Origin: Sapria himalayana
Taxonomy: Eukaryota > Streptophyta > Magnoliopsida > Malpighiales > Rafflesiaceae
Length of the DNA: 64,000 bases
Direction of reading: 5' to 3'
Assembly: GCA_029783825.1 (NCBI GenBank)
Contig: JAREIK010002644.1
Coordinates: 62,453 to 126,452 of the forward strand
Under the pieces are notes generated by a model, which did not search any database, was not told where the DNA came from, and worked only from the letters and a program-made list of their open reading frames with translations. A program made the translations under genes and the position numbers. Below are positions 47,371 to 60,396 of the stretch, in pieces. Positions within the stretch are counted from its first letter, which is position 1, and each line of letters opens with the position of its first letter.

Positions 47371-47960
47371 AATTTGAGATGTCAAATGGGTCGTGCTAGG
47401 CTAGGACAATTAGAATTTTAGTGGCATGGTAGGGCTATCAACTTCGTTTGATATGACATGATTTGGTTACACTTGTTATTCCATTTTGATATGAAATCAA
47501 GTATGAAAGACTTGATATGTCTTGATGGTCATCCTGAGGAAATTAGGCATGTTTGGTTTTATAGTGTTATGTCTAGATGGGCTTAGCCTAGCACTAGTTT
47601 GTGTTATGTAATGAAGATCAGAAAGTAATGTCACGCACTATGCCGAGAGGTATCAATTGTGTTGTTCTAAGTTGATACAATCTAAACTTTGATAGACAAA
47701 ATGGATCATTTTACTGTATCAAACATAACATAAAATCTAAATATTGTTTGATCGCCTAGGTTTCTAGTCGGATTTGTCAGATTAAACTTTATCATGTGAA
47801 GTTAGTCAGTCATCGGTCAAGTCACTCACAACTTGCCCAGTGGGTGTTGGGTAGTATTGTCTTGCTTCTCCTTGTGCTTTTTATTTGGTATTGGTCAGTC
47901 ATGTGGCATGTGTTGTTTTGACACGAGACAACACATGGTATATGACTCGTAATAAATCTA
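47371..47960 (+). mobile_element. hAT-like element inside the left arm
   Basis: It begins TTGAGATGTCAAATGGGTCG, then TGCTAGGCTAGG and GGCTTAGCCTAGC words. A CATGTGTTGT...ACAACACATG hairpin lies near 47906-47938. The matching element is at 51700-52316 in the right arm, so it was in place before the arms were duplicated. The far end is not clear. Confidence 0.45.
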
Positions 47961-49816
47961 TTGAATTATTTTAGTTAGGTATTATTTAATGGTCTAGGTT
48001 TCTTCGTTTTTTAATTTAATCCAAATATAATTTTTTTAGGCTTTAAAATTTGGCAACATATTTATTTTTGATTAATTTATATTGGTATAGTATTTTTTTT
48101 GGTAATAAATTGTTTATGATAATTTTTTTATATGCGAGTTAGATATATATTGAATTTCATTAGCTTGCTGATTATGTTTAACTCATAGTATTAAAAAATA
48201 AAAAAATATTTTATGTTTGAAATATATTCATCAGTTTTTTTTTATTTTTTTTTGCTTTATGATATAATATATAAGAAATAATATAATTTATTTGTTATAT
48301 CGAGTTTAAAATTATATTTATTATTTAGTTTCTTGACGCGAGTCGAATCATATATTTGTATGAATTCTAAATTTTTATTTTTAATTCAAATATAAAAAAA
48401 AATATATAAAATATATAATAATATTTAGAATATGTAATATTATTTTAGATTTTTAATTTTGAGATTTTTATTTCATTTAAAGAATATTAAAAATATAGTA
48501 AATATTTTAAAAAAATAAAAAATAGAATAGTGAATATTAATTTCGTGAACATATTTTATATTCAATAAAAATTTATTGTTTATCTTAGATAAATTTAATA
48601 TTATATTATTTATTATTCGTATATTATTATGTATAATTTGACATAATAATTTATAATTTATAATATATTTTTATCAAGTTAAGTATTTAAATATTTGCAA
48701 TATTATATTGCCTTTAGTTAGTTTTTTTATGTATTTTTTACTTGTTGTATAATTTATATAAAAGTGAGTTTTCTATTTGTAAAAAAAATAGTGTATGTCA
48801 ACTCCATTATTTTTTTAAGTATCATTTTTTAGTTATTGTTGTATAGTCTCTTCAAGTAAAAAGTAGGATTTCTATGTTCTAAAATTTTGAAAAATTTATT
48901 ACATTATAATATGTATGCTCTTTGAATTTGAAATTGAGTTTAAAAACTTATTAATGTTCATAGAATCGAAAATCCTTATAATGAAGATGTATTGATTTTT
49001 TATTTTACAAATAGAGATGTGAAATTTAATATTATTAGAATTAAAGGTGATGATTAAAATTAGTTTTTATTTCATAGATTTCGAAATTCAATAAGTGTAT
49101 ATATTTATAGAGGATTGAAGAAATTGTGTTATGAATGAAAAATTTTTTTTGTTTATGAAAGATATATTTCGTTCATTGAGTGGATGATAAAAAAGTTAAA
49201 TATTATTATTAATAATTGTTATACTTTTATTTTTCTAGAAATTTTATTGAGTTTTAATTTATTTTATAATTTATAATTTATTATAGTATTTTGATACTTT
49301 AAGTTTATTTTGTGTTTGTGTCATTTTATTGTAGTGGTAAAATATATCTGACTATGTTTTATATTTTGTTAAAATTATTTTTAAGAATTGTAGTATTTGT
49401 TTAATAATAATAAGTTTCATGGCAGATTTAGTTTTTATTCGGTGGCAGTCGTAAAATGCATGGTTACATGTAAATATATGGGAAAACTAATCAACATGTG
49501 ATACTTGAAAAAGTTGAAAGATGGTTGTGTATATATTTCTTATATGATCAAATATGAAATTTTAGTAAAATTTAAAGTTAATAAAACTCAAAAGAAATTT
49601 GATATTATATCTCTTTTAATTTTTTGAACATTCTATTGAAAGTAGGCATTTGAGGTAATGTTATATATTTGTTTAATGAAGTTTTTATATCTTATTTTAT
49701 ATTGTAATTATTTTTATTTAATAAATTTTGGTGGTCTTCCATTCAATTTCATATATTTATTTGTTGATATCGTCGTAAAAAATCTGATGAGCCTACAAGT
49801 TTTGTCTATATTTGCA

Positions 49817-49878
49817 CATGACTATTATTAGATTAGTCATTATGTTTTTTTTCTTTTAATGAAAAGACACGTGCAGAC
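49817..49878. other. Spacer at the centre of the giant palindrome
   Basis: 62 bases between the two arms. They contain a small inner palindrome ATGACTA...TAGTCAT and a T-rich run. Confidence 0.85.
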
Positions 49879-51699
49879 TGCAAATATAGACAAATCTTGT
49901 ATGCTCATTATATTTTTTACGATATCAATAAATAATATATGAATTTGAATGGAAGACCACCAAAATTTGTTAAATAAAAATAATTACTATATAAAATAAG
50001 ATATAAAAACTTAATTAAACAAATATATAACCTTACCTAAAATGACTATTTTTAACAAAACGATCAATGAATCGAAAGAGATACAATATCTAATTTTTTT
50101 GAGTTTTATTAACTTTGAATCTATCTAAAATTTCATATTTGATCATATATGCAACACATACATAATCATCTTTCAACTCTCTCAAGTATGACATATTAAT
50201 TAGCTTTCCCATATACTTGTAACCATGCATTTCACAACTGTCACCGAATAAAATCTAAATTTGCCATGAAACTCATTATTATTGAACAAATATTATAATC
50301 CTTGAAAAGTATTCCAACAAAATATAAAACATAATCATATATATTTTTCTAACTACAATAAAATGACACAAACCAAAAACAAACATAAAGTATCAAAACA
50401 CTATAATAAATAATAAATTATAAAGTAAATTCAAACTCAATAAAATTTTTAGAAAAGAAGAAGTATAACAGTTACTCACAATAATATTTGACTTTTTTTT
50501 CATCCACTCAATAAACGAAACATATCTTTTTATAAACATAAAACTTTGTTCATTCATAACAGAATTTCTTCAATCCTCTATTAATGTATAAACTCGTTGG
50601 ATTTTGAGATCTATTAAATGAAAATTCATCTTAATCATCAATTTTAATTATAATGATAACTAATTTTATATCTTTATTTGCAAAATAAAGAATTACTTCA
50701 TCTTCATTGTAAGGATTATCGATTCTACGAACATTGATGAAATTTTAGTATTTAATTTCAAATTTTAATAGCAGAAATGTCATAATGAAATAAAATTTTC
50801 AAAATTCTGAAACATAGAAATCTCATTTTTTACAAAAAATACTATACGACAATAATTAAAGAAGGATATATTAAAAAGTAGTGGACATGATTTCACTATT
50901 TTTTTCACAAATAGAAAACTCATTTTTACATAAATCATGCAGCTAGTTAAGAATATATAAGGAAAAAAAACAACATTATGATAATATAACATTTTTAATA
51001 CTTAAACACTTAACTTGATAAATATAAATTATAAATTATTATATCAAATTAAACCTAATAATATGCGAATAATCAATAATATAATATCAAATTTATCTAA
51101 CGCAAATAATATATTATTGTTGAATTTAAAATATGTTCACAAAATTAATATTCACTATTCAATTTTTAATTTTTAAATATATTGCTTTATTTTTTATTAT
51201 TCTTTTAATGAAACAAAAACTCAAAATTGTAAATCTAAAGTAATTTTCACACATTATAAATATTATTATATTTTTTTTATATGTCTTTTTTAAATGTTTG
51301 AATTAAAATAAAAAATTTAGAATACTTTCAAATAATTGACTCGACCCACGTCAATAAACTAAATAATAAATATGATTATAAACTCGGTATAACAAATAAA
51401 CAATATTTTTTCTTCTATAATATTTCATAAAGTAAAAAAATAAAAAATAAAAAAAGCTGATGGTTATATTTTAAACGTAAAATAATTTTTTATTTTTTAA
51501 TACTACGAGTTAAACAAAATTAGTAGGCTGAGATAATTCAATAAATATCTATATTACCTATAAAAAAATTTTTATAAATTAATTATTATCAATAAAAAAT
51601 ACTATAACAATAAAAACTAATAAAAAATAAATACTATGTCAAATTTTAAAACCTAAATATATTATTTTAATATTTAATTAAAAACAAACAAGAAATCTA

Positions 51700-52316
51700 G
51701 ACGATCAAATAATATTTAACTGAGATAATTCAATAGATTTCATATAAGTCATGTGGCATGTGTTGTCTCTCTGCACATGACAATACATGCCACATTGACT
51801 GACTAGTATCAATCCAACAGCCGCAAGGAGGGCCAGGCAATATTGCCCACATCTACCGGCCCAAGATTTGTAAGTGGCTTCGCCGGTAATCAATTTCACA
51901 TGATCAAATTTGATCTGACATGCCTGGCTAGAAATCTAGATTATTAAATAATATTTAGATTTGCATGTTGTATTAGACAAACAAAATGATATATCTTGGC
52001 TATCAAAGTTTGGGTTTGTCGACTTAGCGCGACATGATTGTCACCTTTCGGTATAGTGCATGCCATTGTTTTTTGATTTTTATTCAATGACACAAGCTAG
52101 TGTTAGGCTAAGTTTGATTAGATATGACCTTACAAACTCAAACATACTTAATTTCCTAATGATGTTCATCAAGATATATTGAGCCTTCTATATTCGATTT
52201 CATGTTAAAATAAAATAATAACCAAATCATTTCATGTCTGACAAAGATGTTAGTTCTATCATGCCACTAAAATTTTAGTTGTCCTAAGCTATCATAATCC
52301 ATATGACATCTCAAAT
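51700..52316 (-). mobile_element. hAT-like element inside the right arm
   Basis: Inverted counterpart of 47371-47960. It ends near 52316 with ATATGACATCTCAAATC, the reverse of the GAGATGTCAAAT-type end. A strong hairpin at about 51751-51795 (ATGTGGCATGTGTTGTC with GACAATACATGCCACAT) is present. The 64-residue frame at 51705-51899 lies in it and is not recognised. Confidence 0.45.
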
Positions 52317-53443
52317 CAGATGAATATATCAAGTAAAATTAATGATTTAACTAAATATACTTATAACTTAGGTTACATATAACTTGGTCATAAATATATA
52401 TATATATTTTGTTATCTTACGATAAGTAATAAAATTCATTAAATACATATTAAAGATAAAATTAATATATAGACTTATACAAATATCTGATAAGAGTTTA
52501 ATCCTAATATAAATTTTTATAAAAAAAATAAGCATACATATTTTTATGATAATATTATATTTTTTCATAAGATAAATAATATCTAGATCATGAAAACACT
52601 TGTATGTCATAAGATAATTTTTGTAAAACTATGTCAAAAGAATCTTGTTAAACAAGGTAATACAAATCTTTTATTTTCGTATAAATAAAATAATATCAAT
52701 ATAAATAAGTAATAAAATAATTATGTCATTAGTGCTCATACTATATGATCATTATTTTAATATGTATCTTGTATTTTACTTATTTATTTTTTTATCAATA
52801 TTTCATATAGAATTTTCACATATCAGATGTGAATGTGCATAATTGTGTTGATTGTTAAAAAAATATAAATCTTTGAGAAATGCATACATTTTTTTTATAT
52901 TTTATCCATGAACATTTTTTTAAATTTAATATTCACTAATTTAAAATGCAAATATAATAAAAATTTCAATCATTCCCCAAGTTATTTATCTTTTAAACTT
53001 TTAATATCCTTAAATATTTTTTTTTGGTATAATTGGTTCACATAAATTTTAATATAATTAATACATCTATAATGAGAAATAAATTTTTAAAAAAAATATT
53101 ATATTAAATTAGCATTCAAATTTTGAGTAATGTAGTTATGATAAAATTTGATAAATTTCTGATATTATCAATATTTTGATACATGCGATATGTTAAATTG
53201 ATTAAAATCTAAAATTATAAATAATTTTTTATAGTATTTCAAGTATACAAAATAGACATAATACACAAACATATTTAAATAATGTAATAATGGATGAGGA
53301 AATATAATTTATTTTTTTGTAATGATATTTTTATTTTTTAGTTTATTTTCTTATAATAATAAATATATCAGTATTAAAATTTTTATCATTTCAATTTTTT
53401 CGTAGTAAAATAAAGCAAACCTTAATAATAGTTAAATATTTGT

Positions 53444-53518
53444 CTCGTCATATAGCTGAACAAGATTGTGCAGATCTAATAGGAGCAAAGACTAAGGTCA
53501 CTCGAGCCACAAATAATC
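53444..53518 (-). pseudogene. Exon-like module, right-arm copy
   Basis: 75 nt on the reverse strand after TTAATCAG. One frame reads VARVTLVFAP. The donor is lost: GAG is followed by ACAAAT and not GTAAG. It has a single copy here against two in the left arm. Confidence 0.4.
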
Positions 53519-54479
53519 CTGATTAAGCATAAAAAAAAAGAACAAGAAACTTAATGAAATAAAACTATTCATCAAATGAAAATTTATAATATATAGAGTT
53601 TCACCTTTAGCAACAAAGTAAAACATATATATCAAAACTCAAGAGTATTATTCTACTATATATAATTTGTATTAAAAGATTAATACATGGCACAAGCACT
53701 TATTTTAATAAAACCACATTAGAAATATATAGTAAAGCATCATGGATTTAAAATTCATCATGTGAAATCTATATGATATTCTATAAGAAAAAGAGTTAAC
53801 CAAAAAAAAAAAAATCATAAAAGAACATAATATTCAAGGTCAATCTACATTAGAAATCTAGCTACCAAACTAGACTAGGATAAGGTACCTAATGAATCTT
53901 GCGTTTAGAATTCTTATAATATTATACCTTTAGAAAAAAGATTACCACCTACCACCCAAAATCACTCCATTAACTAGATTAAATTTCAATCTAATTTATA
54001 TTTTTAATGTGTGGTAAATAAAGTAAATATCTCTATTATAAAAAAAACGTTCATTTATTAATATTTATGTATTTAAAAATATTATAAAAAATCACATAAC
54101 AAAGTATTTGCAAATGTATTTGTGTGGTGTTTAATTTTCATGATATGTAATATTAACGAGGCATAATTACTTAAGACAAATTGCATGATAATTGTTACAA
54201 TAAAAACACATATATCACATAATTATAAATTAATTTTAGTCTCATTTTGATATATGACATGTTATTTTAATTTTCATAATTCCAGATCTCTACAGATTAA
54301 AATACTAAATAGATATTGACCGGCAGAACAAAATATAAAAATATCAAAAATACCAATGACATCACAAATAGAAATCTAACATTACACAATATGATATTTA
54401 CATTACATTATGAATATTAACATATTCATAACAAATAATGTGCTCCTACATGTATATTATTGTTTATATAAAATGTACA

Positions 54480-54840
54480 TTATTATGTAAATATGTTATG
54501 TTGTATATTCATTTTTTGTATATATATGTATGTATGTAAATACATGACTATCATAAACACACACACAGGCTATAATATATAGATGTATGTTTGACTTATG
54601 TACATACATGTCTATTGTATATGTATACATACATGTGCATGCCATGTTTATTGTATATGCATATACAAGTACATACATGTCTCCAATACATGTACATGTA
54701 TGTATTTAGTAAAATACATGCATATAAATATTTATACAAGTACACACACACATGTATTGTAGTATATTCAATAGCAAAATATAAGTATCTGGATATGTGA
54801 GTGTATAAGTGTGTGTGTGTGTGCTGCATTCTGTCATATT
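54480..54840. repeat. Microsatellite cluster (CATGTATGTAC, CA, TG)
   Basis: ACATACATGTCT and TGTACATGTATG words, (AC)n near 54740-54752 and (GT)n near 54811-54824. Composition and order resemble 36160-36860 in copy A, read in the opposite direction. Frames at 54496-54907 are artefacts. Confidence 0.75.
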
Positions 54841-55350
54841 CGAGGTCATAAACATAAAATCTAAATATACTTAGAGTGAAATTGATTTGATAAGTCATGA
54901 TTATCAAAGATATTATCGTGTTGTAAATTAAGGAGAGGTGAAAGTTTTGGAAGAGAACTCATTAATCTAAAAGTGGTAGAAACACGTAGTATTTTTTTAA
55001 TGGAGGTTTCAGTGAGTTTTGGTTTTTGAAAAGGAGAGGAAAAGAGGAGAGTGATTAGGCTAGATGTTGGGGAAGCTTTTGAAAATCACCACAACCTATT
55101 CATCGTATTATTATATCAAATATGATAAATATAATCTTAGAAAGAAGATTATTTTTATAATTCATTATTTTTTTAAAAAAATTTAAATATTTCTACTTTA
55201 AAACATTTGTTTTCGTATTATATTTCGGATACGATATGATATATTATATTTTATATTAAAAATAAACATTTCTCATTTAACTACATATATACAGTATCTA
55301 ATTATGAGTAGTACATTAATTACAACGTAAGTATCAATGAGGTGTTAAAA
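54841..55350 (-). repeat. Dispersed repeat, copy C
   Basis: Reverse complement of the copy A and B type end: outer CCTCATTGATACTTACGTTG (reverse strand near 55345), then ATTTAATATAAAATATAATA words, the CT-rich CTCTCCTTTTCAAAAACC leader near 55030, and TATATTTAGATTTTATG near 54860. The position equivalent to the ATG of copy A reads ATA. It closes the right side of the palindrome. Confidence 0.5.
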
Positions 55351-55906
55351 TACAATCTATGATACGTGTTGCAATAGTTTAGTACATATGTATCATGACC
55401 CTAAGTATATTATGGTGAAAATCATATAAATCTATCTATCCCGTATTATTTAAGATACACTTGATTTACTGACTCTTCTGGTATTGTGTATGATAAAATC
55501 ATATGATTGTTTTTTATTTTGCAGTTAATATTATTCTAGATAAGTGATTGAGACTGTGGTCTGATATTATTGAGATACTTGCATCCGTGAAGGATTGAAA
55601 GGATTTGAGGATGAATATCCTTGATAGAGCTACACTGGGATCAGGAGCACACAAGTTGTTGGCAAAGGCAATGATGACTCATTAGATTTAGAAGATAAGA
55701 CACTTATGCGATGATGATTATTGACACCGATTGACTTTAGGATTGATGTTTGTTTTTATCTTTCGTTTTTATTTTTTTTTGTTTTGACCTTTGTGACACT
55801 TTATATTTTTTGATTGATGCTTAATAATAATTAATTTTTTTCTCATTTTATTATTCTATTTGTTTATTATTTTTTAGAAGTGAATTAATTTTTTTTATTC
55901 ATTCTG
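55351..55906. other. Unassigned AT-rich DNA
   Basis: Near 55520-55700 a less AT-rich stretch follows TTTTATTTTGCAG, which looks like an acceptor site, but no open frame of note follows. No counterpart occurs on the left side of the palindrome. Confidence 0.35.
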
Positions 55907-56202
55907 GTGGGGTGACGAGTGATCGGGCACGGGCGACAGACAAATTGAAATTTGGAGCTAGATCGAGATGATGTTTTGGGCTGCCCACAAAAATGTCATG
56001 ATCTAGCATGACCCAATAATGACCCATCATGAAATTCACGAGGCTGCTGGACTCGTGCTGGTTGGGCCAGGAATAATTCGATTTGTGTTGTACCCGACAA
56101 AACACGCCCCCAACCATGACGTGCCTCGGATAGCACGGTGGCCCGATTGGGCCATCAAAAAATGGGCACTGATAGCATGATATGCCTCATTTGAAACCTC
56201 TA
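55907..56202. mobile_element. hAT-like GC-rich element
   Basis: The left side GTGGGGTGACGAGTGATCGG and the right end CATTTGAAACCTCTA (reverse: TAGAGGTTTCAAATG) fit the AGAGGTGTCAAA family. Inside, GGTGGCCCGATTGGGCC resembles the fragment at 17821. No matching 8-bp flank is visible. The reverse frame at 55899-56117 is not a gene. Confidence 0.55.
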
Positions 56203-56229
56203 ATAAGACCACATCAAACTAGAGAATCA

Positions 56230-56790
56230 CTATAATTTTTTAATAATAATAAAACTTTTGGGCTATTAGAGCTCTAACAAACAAGTTTCATATGTGAAAT
56301 GTAACTATATTAAGTACATTCTTTTGGTGATTGATATGTTCTTAGACATTAGAAATAAGTCTAATGAAAAATAATATCTCATTATGAAGATTTAGTAAAA
56401 AGGAAATATAGTTTTAAAAGTCAAATATTATTAATTTTCTCTCGTGAACACAAACATGAGTGTGGAGCTCTCACGACATCCCAAAAATTGAGTAGTTAAA
56501 ACATTATGCAATCATGTTTAAGTTTATAATTCATAAGAAATTATATCATTTCTTAAATAATAACATGAGTAATTATATCATGGAACTAATGTTGTTTGTA
56601 GAAAGATTTTAAAATTTAAAATTGATAATACTCTTCACATCATTTCTAGTTATCCTAATATAACTTCTAGTATGAAAGCTTGTGATGGCCATGAAGCAAT
56701 GTGAACAAAAAAATTCACGTGATTCCCAATTGAATTTATACGAAATTATTGATTTTGTTCCCTTGAGATATAAATTTTTTTTTGACACTT
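56230..56790 (+). repeat. Dispersed repeat, outer right partner of 38880-40254
   Basis: Words such as GCTATTAGAGCTCTAAC, GTGTGGAGCTCTCACGACAT and CACGTGATTCCCAATTG pair with the reverse complement of the left copy. It is shorter than the left copy. Confidence 0.55.
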
Positions 56791-58699
56791 ATGTTTGTTT
56801 TTCATAATTTTGTTAAATTTAAGATTTAATTTTTTTTATGGATTTCAAATCAATTTTGTATTATCCTTAATATATATGGTTATTTTTTATGTCCATTTGT
56901 TTTTGAAAAAAAAATTATTTACAACATTAAAATTTTATATAACTTGAAAATAGAATTAAACATTGAAAATCTCATGATTTTTATTAGTATATGTATATAT
57001 TTTGAGTTTATAAATAAAACTAATTATAAATGAAATTTATTTTAATTTTAAATTTGAAAATATAATTAAACTTTGAAAAATAATGTTATATTATAAATTT
57101 TTTAATGAAATTTTAATTTATAAATGAAATTCATTTTAATATTTTTTCTCGAATTAAACCAAATTTTTCAAAAAAATAAAAATAAAAAAGTTAATAGATT
57201 TAAAATTCATCTAATATTGTCCGAATCAATCTTTGAAAAAAAATATTGGTAATTAATAATGGAATAATGTTAGGATTCTTAACTAATATTGCATATATTT
57301 TTTTATTTTTAAAATTCCATAAATAATAAAATATTTTGTTTTAAAATACAATTAATCAAAGTTAACAACTTGTAAAAAATGAAACAATTATGTTTGAGTG
57401 CTTCAGATAAAAAATATTTATGTTTTGGACTCAATTGTTTTTATAAATAGACATTAAACGACGATATATTTATATTTTGAATTAAATAGATTAACCTCGT
57501 GCTACCCCTCTCCTACCACATTTGAAAAAAGAAACCCTGCTTGTTAAATTAAAATACATGCATTATAAACACATATATAATGTTGCATATATAACATTAT
57601 ATAAAGATATTTTAATATATTTTATAAACTATATATCATGCTATATTCAAATATATAACATTATATAAATAGTAACAAAAGAAAAAGTTGTATATATCGT
57701 AACTTTATTATTTTATCTAATTTTATTGGTTAGATGACAAACTAATTAATTAGTTTGTATGATATTTTGCAAGTATTAAATGATAATTTTGTTCATATAT
57801 CCGTCACACAATGGATATATCAAAAATAAGTTATTTAGAAATGAGAACTTTTTTAGTAAAATAAATATATTAACTATTAGATAATCTTATGTATATAGTT
57901 TATTGAGTTGGGTACTGTTTAATAAACTATTAATTTTTTTAAATCATTGAAAATAAAAATTTTTAATGGTTTGAAAAAATCAATGTGTTTGAAAAAAATA
58001 ATTGGGAGCTGCTAATTGAAAATTTTAAGTGAAATAGCGTTGAAAATATTAAGTAGGTTGAGATCTTAATAATTTTAACAATTTTTTTTAAATGTTATCA
58101 TTTTTTTTTTTTATTTTTTCATTCATGTCACAATTTAGTATGTGAATCCGTCCTCTATCTCTTTTTCTCTGTTACCATAAATGTTAACCCCAACTTTCTT
58201 TGATGATTAATTTAAGAGAGGAAGTAACAAATCAATTAGTTGTTCATTAATTTTTATTTTTATATTAATTATTTGTATAGTTTTAAAGAGTTTATATTTT
58301 ATTAGTTATGTTTTAAATATTTTTATTTTTTTTGGATTTATGATTTATTTATGGATATATTTTTAGTGATTTCATTTAAATATTTTATTTATGTTAGGTA
58401 ATATGTAATGCAATGATAATAAGGGTAAATATGTAAAATTTATAATTTTCAGCATTCAGCATTTACAATTATCAAACAACATATTTCTCTTCAGAATTCT
58501 TTTAACAGTAATTTATCAAACAGTTTTTAAATACAAATTCAACACTTATAAAATTTAGCACTTAATTTTTTAGTATTTTTTATTACTTAATTTTTTAAGT
58601 TTTATCAAACGAGTCTTTAATATATATTACTGTTTAATTTGCTTGAATTTATATTGAAGACATAATGCCGTTATGATATTATGCAATGACTCATTGTCT
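56791..58699. other. AT-rich intergenic DNA
   Basis: No gene, repeat array or transposon end was recognised in this 1.9 kb. A short CT-rich segment lies near 57495-57535. Confidence 0.5.
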
Positions 58700-58842
58700 T
58701 AATGATATTTTTGTTTTTTGTCGTCATTGGGCATATCCCAATTGTTTTTTTGTTGTCATTGGGCATATCCCAATTGTGGCCTACAAGTGAAAATACTCAA
58801 GGTTTTTTTTCTCTCTCTCTCTTCTCTCTTCTTTCTTTGTCA
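58700..58842 (+). mobile_element. Copia 5' LTR, right-hand part
   Basis: The sequence just before the primer-binding site ends in TTTGTCA, as an LTR should. It contains two direct copies of a 30-base unit around CATTGGGCATATCCCAATTG (about 58712-58777) and a CT-rich stretch. The left border of the LTR is not clear. Confidence 0.45.
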
Positions 58843-58845
58843 ATA

Positions 58846-58856
58846 TGGTATCAGAG
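58846..58856 (+). promoter_or_regulatory. Primer-binding site for initiator tRNA-Met
   Basis: TGGTATCAGAG, the complement of the 3' end of initiator tRNA-Met, stands three bases after the LTR end. This is the usual arrangement in plant copia elements and primes minus-strand synthesis. Confidence 0.9.
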
Positions 58857-59481
58857 GGACGTTACGGAAGCGTGGTGAACTGCTGAAGCTTTAGATCTCA
58901 CATGTTCCTCTGCTTTCTTCTTCCTTTCTGCATCAAATTCGGGCGACCAGAATCATTGTCGGCACTTGCGATGCTTGCCCCGGCCCTGAATTTCAAGCCC
59001 CTTCCACGGCCAGGCTCTTGTTTTCCCAGCGTTTCTCTTGATTACAACGTAACAGCGTCCAGTCTCGTTCGTTGTCGCCGGTCACGGGTTCCAAGGTGGC
59101 CAGGAAATTCTTCACCATCAGTGAAGAATTTTCCGAATCTTCTCTCCCAAAGCTTTCCGACCCGTCGATCCACCTCAGCGCCCGCTTCTTCTTCACGCAC
59201 GGATCGTCTCCATCGCTCGGAACAGCCGCCTCTTGCAAAATCATGCTGCATCACCACCAACTGTTGGGTATCCAGGTCGTATTTTGTAAATTTATCACAG
59301 GGAGATTCAATTCCCGACCAATAGCCTCCTAATCTGCAAGGCCTTGTCATCAGCAACTGATTGCCATCTACCATATCCATGCTTCAGTTCAGAAACCCTG
59401 TTCCTTGCCTCTTCAACATTTCGGGTGCTGCCACGCCACAATCTGGAGCTGTACTAGGGCTCTTTTCAATCTGAAGTAGAT
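58857..59481 (+). other. Copia leader region
   Basis: GC-richer untranslated leader between primer-binding site and gag. Open frames occur in several phases (58902-59324 +, 58993-59244 -, 59042-59380 -), but none resembles a known protein. They reflect the local GC content. Confidence 0.6.
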
Positions 59482-60396
59482 ATGGCTGCTAAAACTTCCA
59501 TTTTTTTCTCTATTATATCGGGATCTCCTATGATTACTTCGGAGAAATTGGTTGGCAGTGACAATTATCTTTCCTGGTCAGTTTCTGTTGAACTATGGTT
59601 TATGGGTCAAGGATATGAGGATCACCTGGTTACACAGGAGACAGATATCCCTGAGGTTGACCGCGTAGTGGAGGAAGTTAGATGCCCAGTTATGTAGTAT
59701 ATTGTGGCAATCAGTTGATCCTAAGATTCTTCTTCATCTTCGGGCCTACAAAATTTGTTTTAAATTTTGGACTCAAGCTAAATAATTATACACGAAGATA
59801 TCCAGCGTCTTTATAAGGTGGCTTCTGCTATTGTCCATCTCAGCCAACAAGACTTGGATCTATCTACTTATATTGGCCAGATTGCTTCTCTTAAGGAAGA
59901 GTTCTTGACTGTGATGCCTCTTACTTCTGATGTTGGGGCTCAACAAACACAGCTTGATAAGTTCTTCATGGTCCTTACTCTTATTGGCCTCCGTCCGGAT
60001 CTTGAGCCTCTCCGCTATCAGATTCTTGGCAGTTCATCAGTTCCGTCCTTGGATGATGTGTTTGCTCGCCTCCTTCGTATCTCGTCCACTCAGACTTTGC
60101 CATCTGATAGCACTTCAGATTCTTCTGTGTTAGTTTCTCACACTACCACTCAAGGAGGCCGCAGAGGTAACCGAGGTAGGGGCCAACGTTCTCATTGCAC
60201 CTATTGCAATAAACTTGGCCACACTCGTGATCGTTGCTATCAGTTACATGGACGGCCTCCTCACACTGCCCATATGGTCCAGTCCTCTGATTCTCAGCTG
60301 CCTCAGCCTCCGAGCTCCTCCGCATCTCAGGCATATCAGGCTTCTGTTGCCCAGCCTGGTAATACCCTGCCTGCCTTACCCACACATCTTCTTTGA
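59482..60396 (+). pseudogene. Copia gag relic
   Basis: Gag forms the virus-like particle that packages element RNA. ATG at 59482 opens a typical N-terminus: ITSEKLVGSDNYLSWSVSVE, then WFMGQGYEDHLV. The frame breaks near 59670 (the sequence after VDRVV changes phase) and again near 59800. From 59818 the open frame continues with ASAIVHLSQQDLDLSTYIGQ, the GLRPDLEPLRYQILGSSSVP core, and the zinc knuckle CTYCNKLGHTRDRC (Cys-x2-Cys-x4-His-x4-Cys, about 60199-60240). It ends in a stop at 60394-60396, just before protease. Gag and pol would normally be one polyprotein in copia elements, so this stop is a defect. Confidence 0.9.

Larger units (their letters stand above)
44405..49816 (+). repeat. Left arm of the giant palindrome
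   Basis: It pairs with the reverse complement of 49879-54620. Check points: TTTGTCTATATTTGCA (49801) with TGCAAATATAGACAAA (49879); TGGTCTTCCATTCAATTTC (49732) with GAATGGAAGACCA (49947); AATTTGAGATGTCAAATGG (47369) with the region near 52310; GCCACATTTGTCTTTGCTCC (45961) with 53480-53510; and AAAGGAGCACATTTGTT (44600) with about 54440. Identity is high at the centre and falls outwards. The left arm is about 650 bp longer, partly because an exon-like module is duplicated. No continuous coding frame is seen. Confidence 0.85.
49879..54620 (-). repeat. Right arm of the giant palindrome
   Basis: Reverse-complement partner of 44405-49816, with many small indels and point changes. Check points are listed for the left arm. 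It keeps one exon-like module (53444-53518) and the hAT-like insertion (51700-52316). Frames at 50780-50992, 51705-51899 and 52368-52610 on the reverse strand have no recognised domain. Confidence 0.85.

Noticed and set aside
58902..59380. Overlapping forward and reverse frames of 80-140 residues
   Set aside because: They lie in the copia leader between primer-binding site and gag. GC content explains the lack of stops, and none resembles a protein family.
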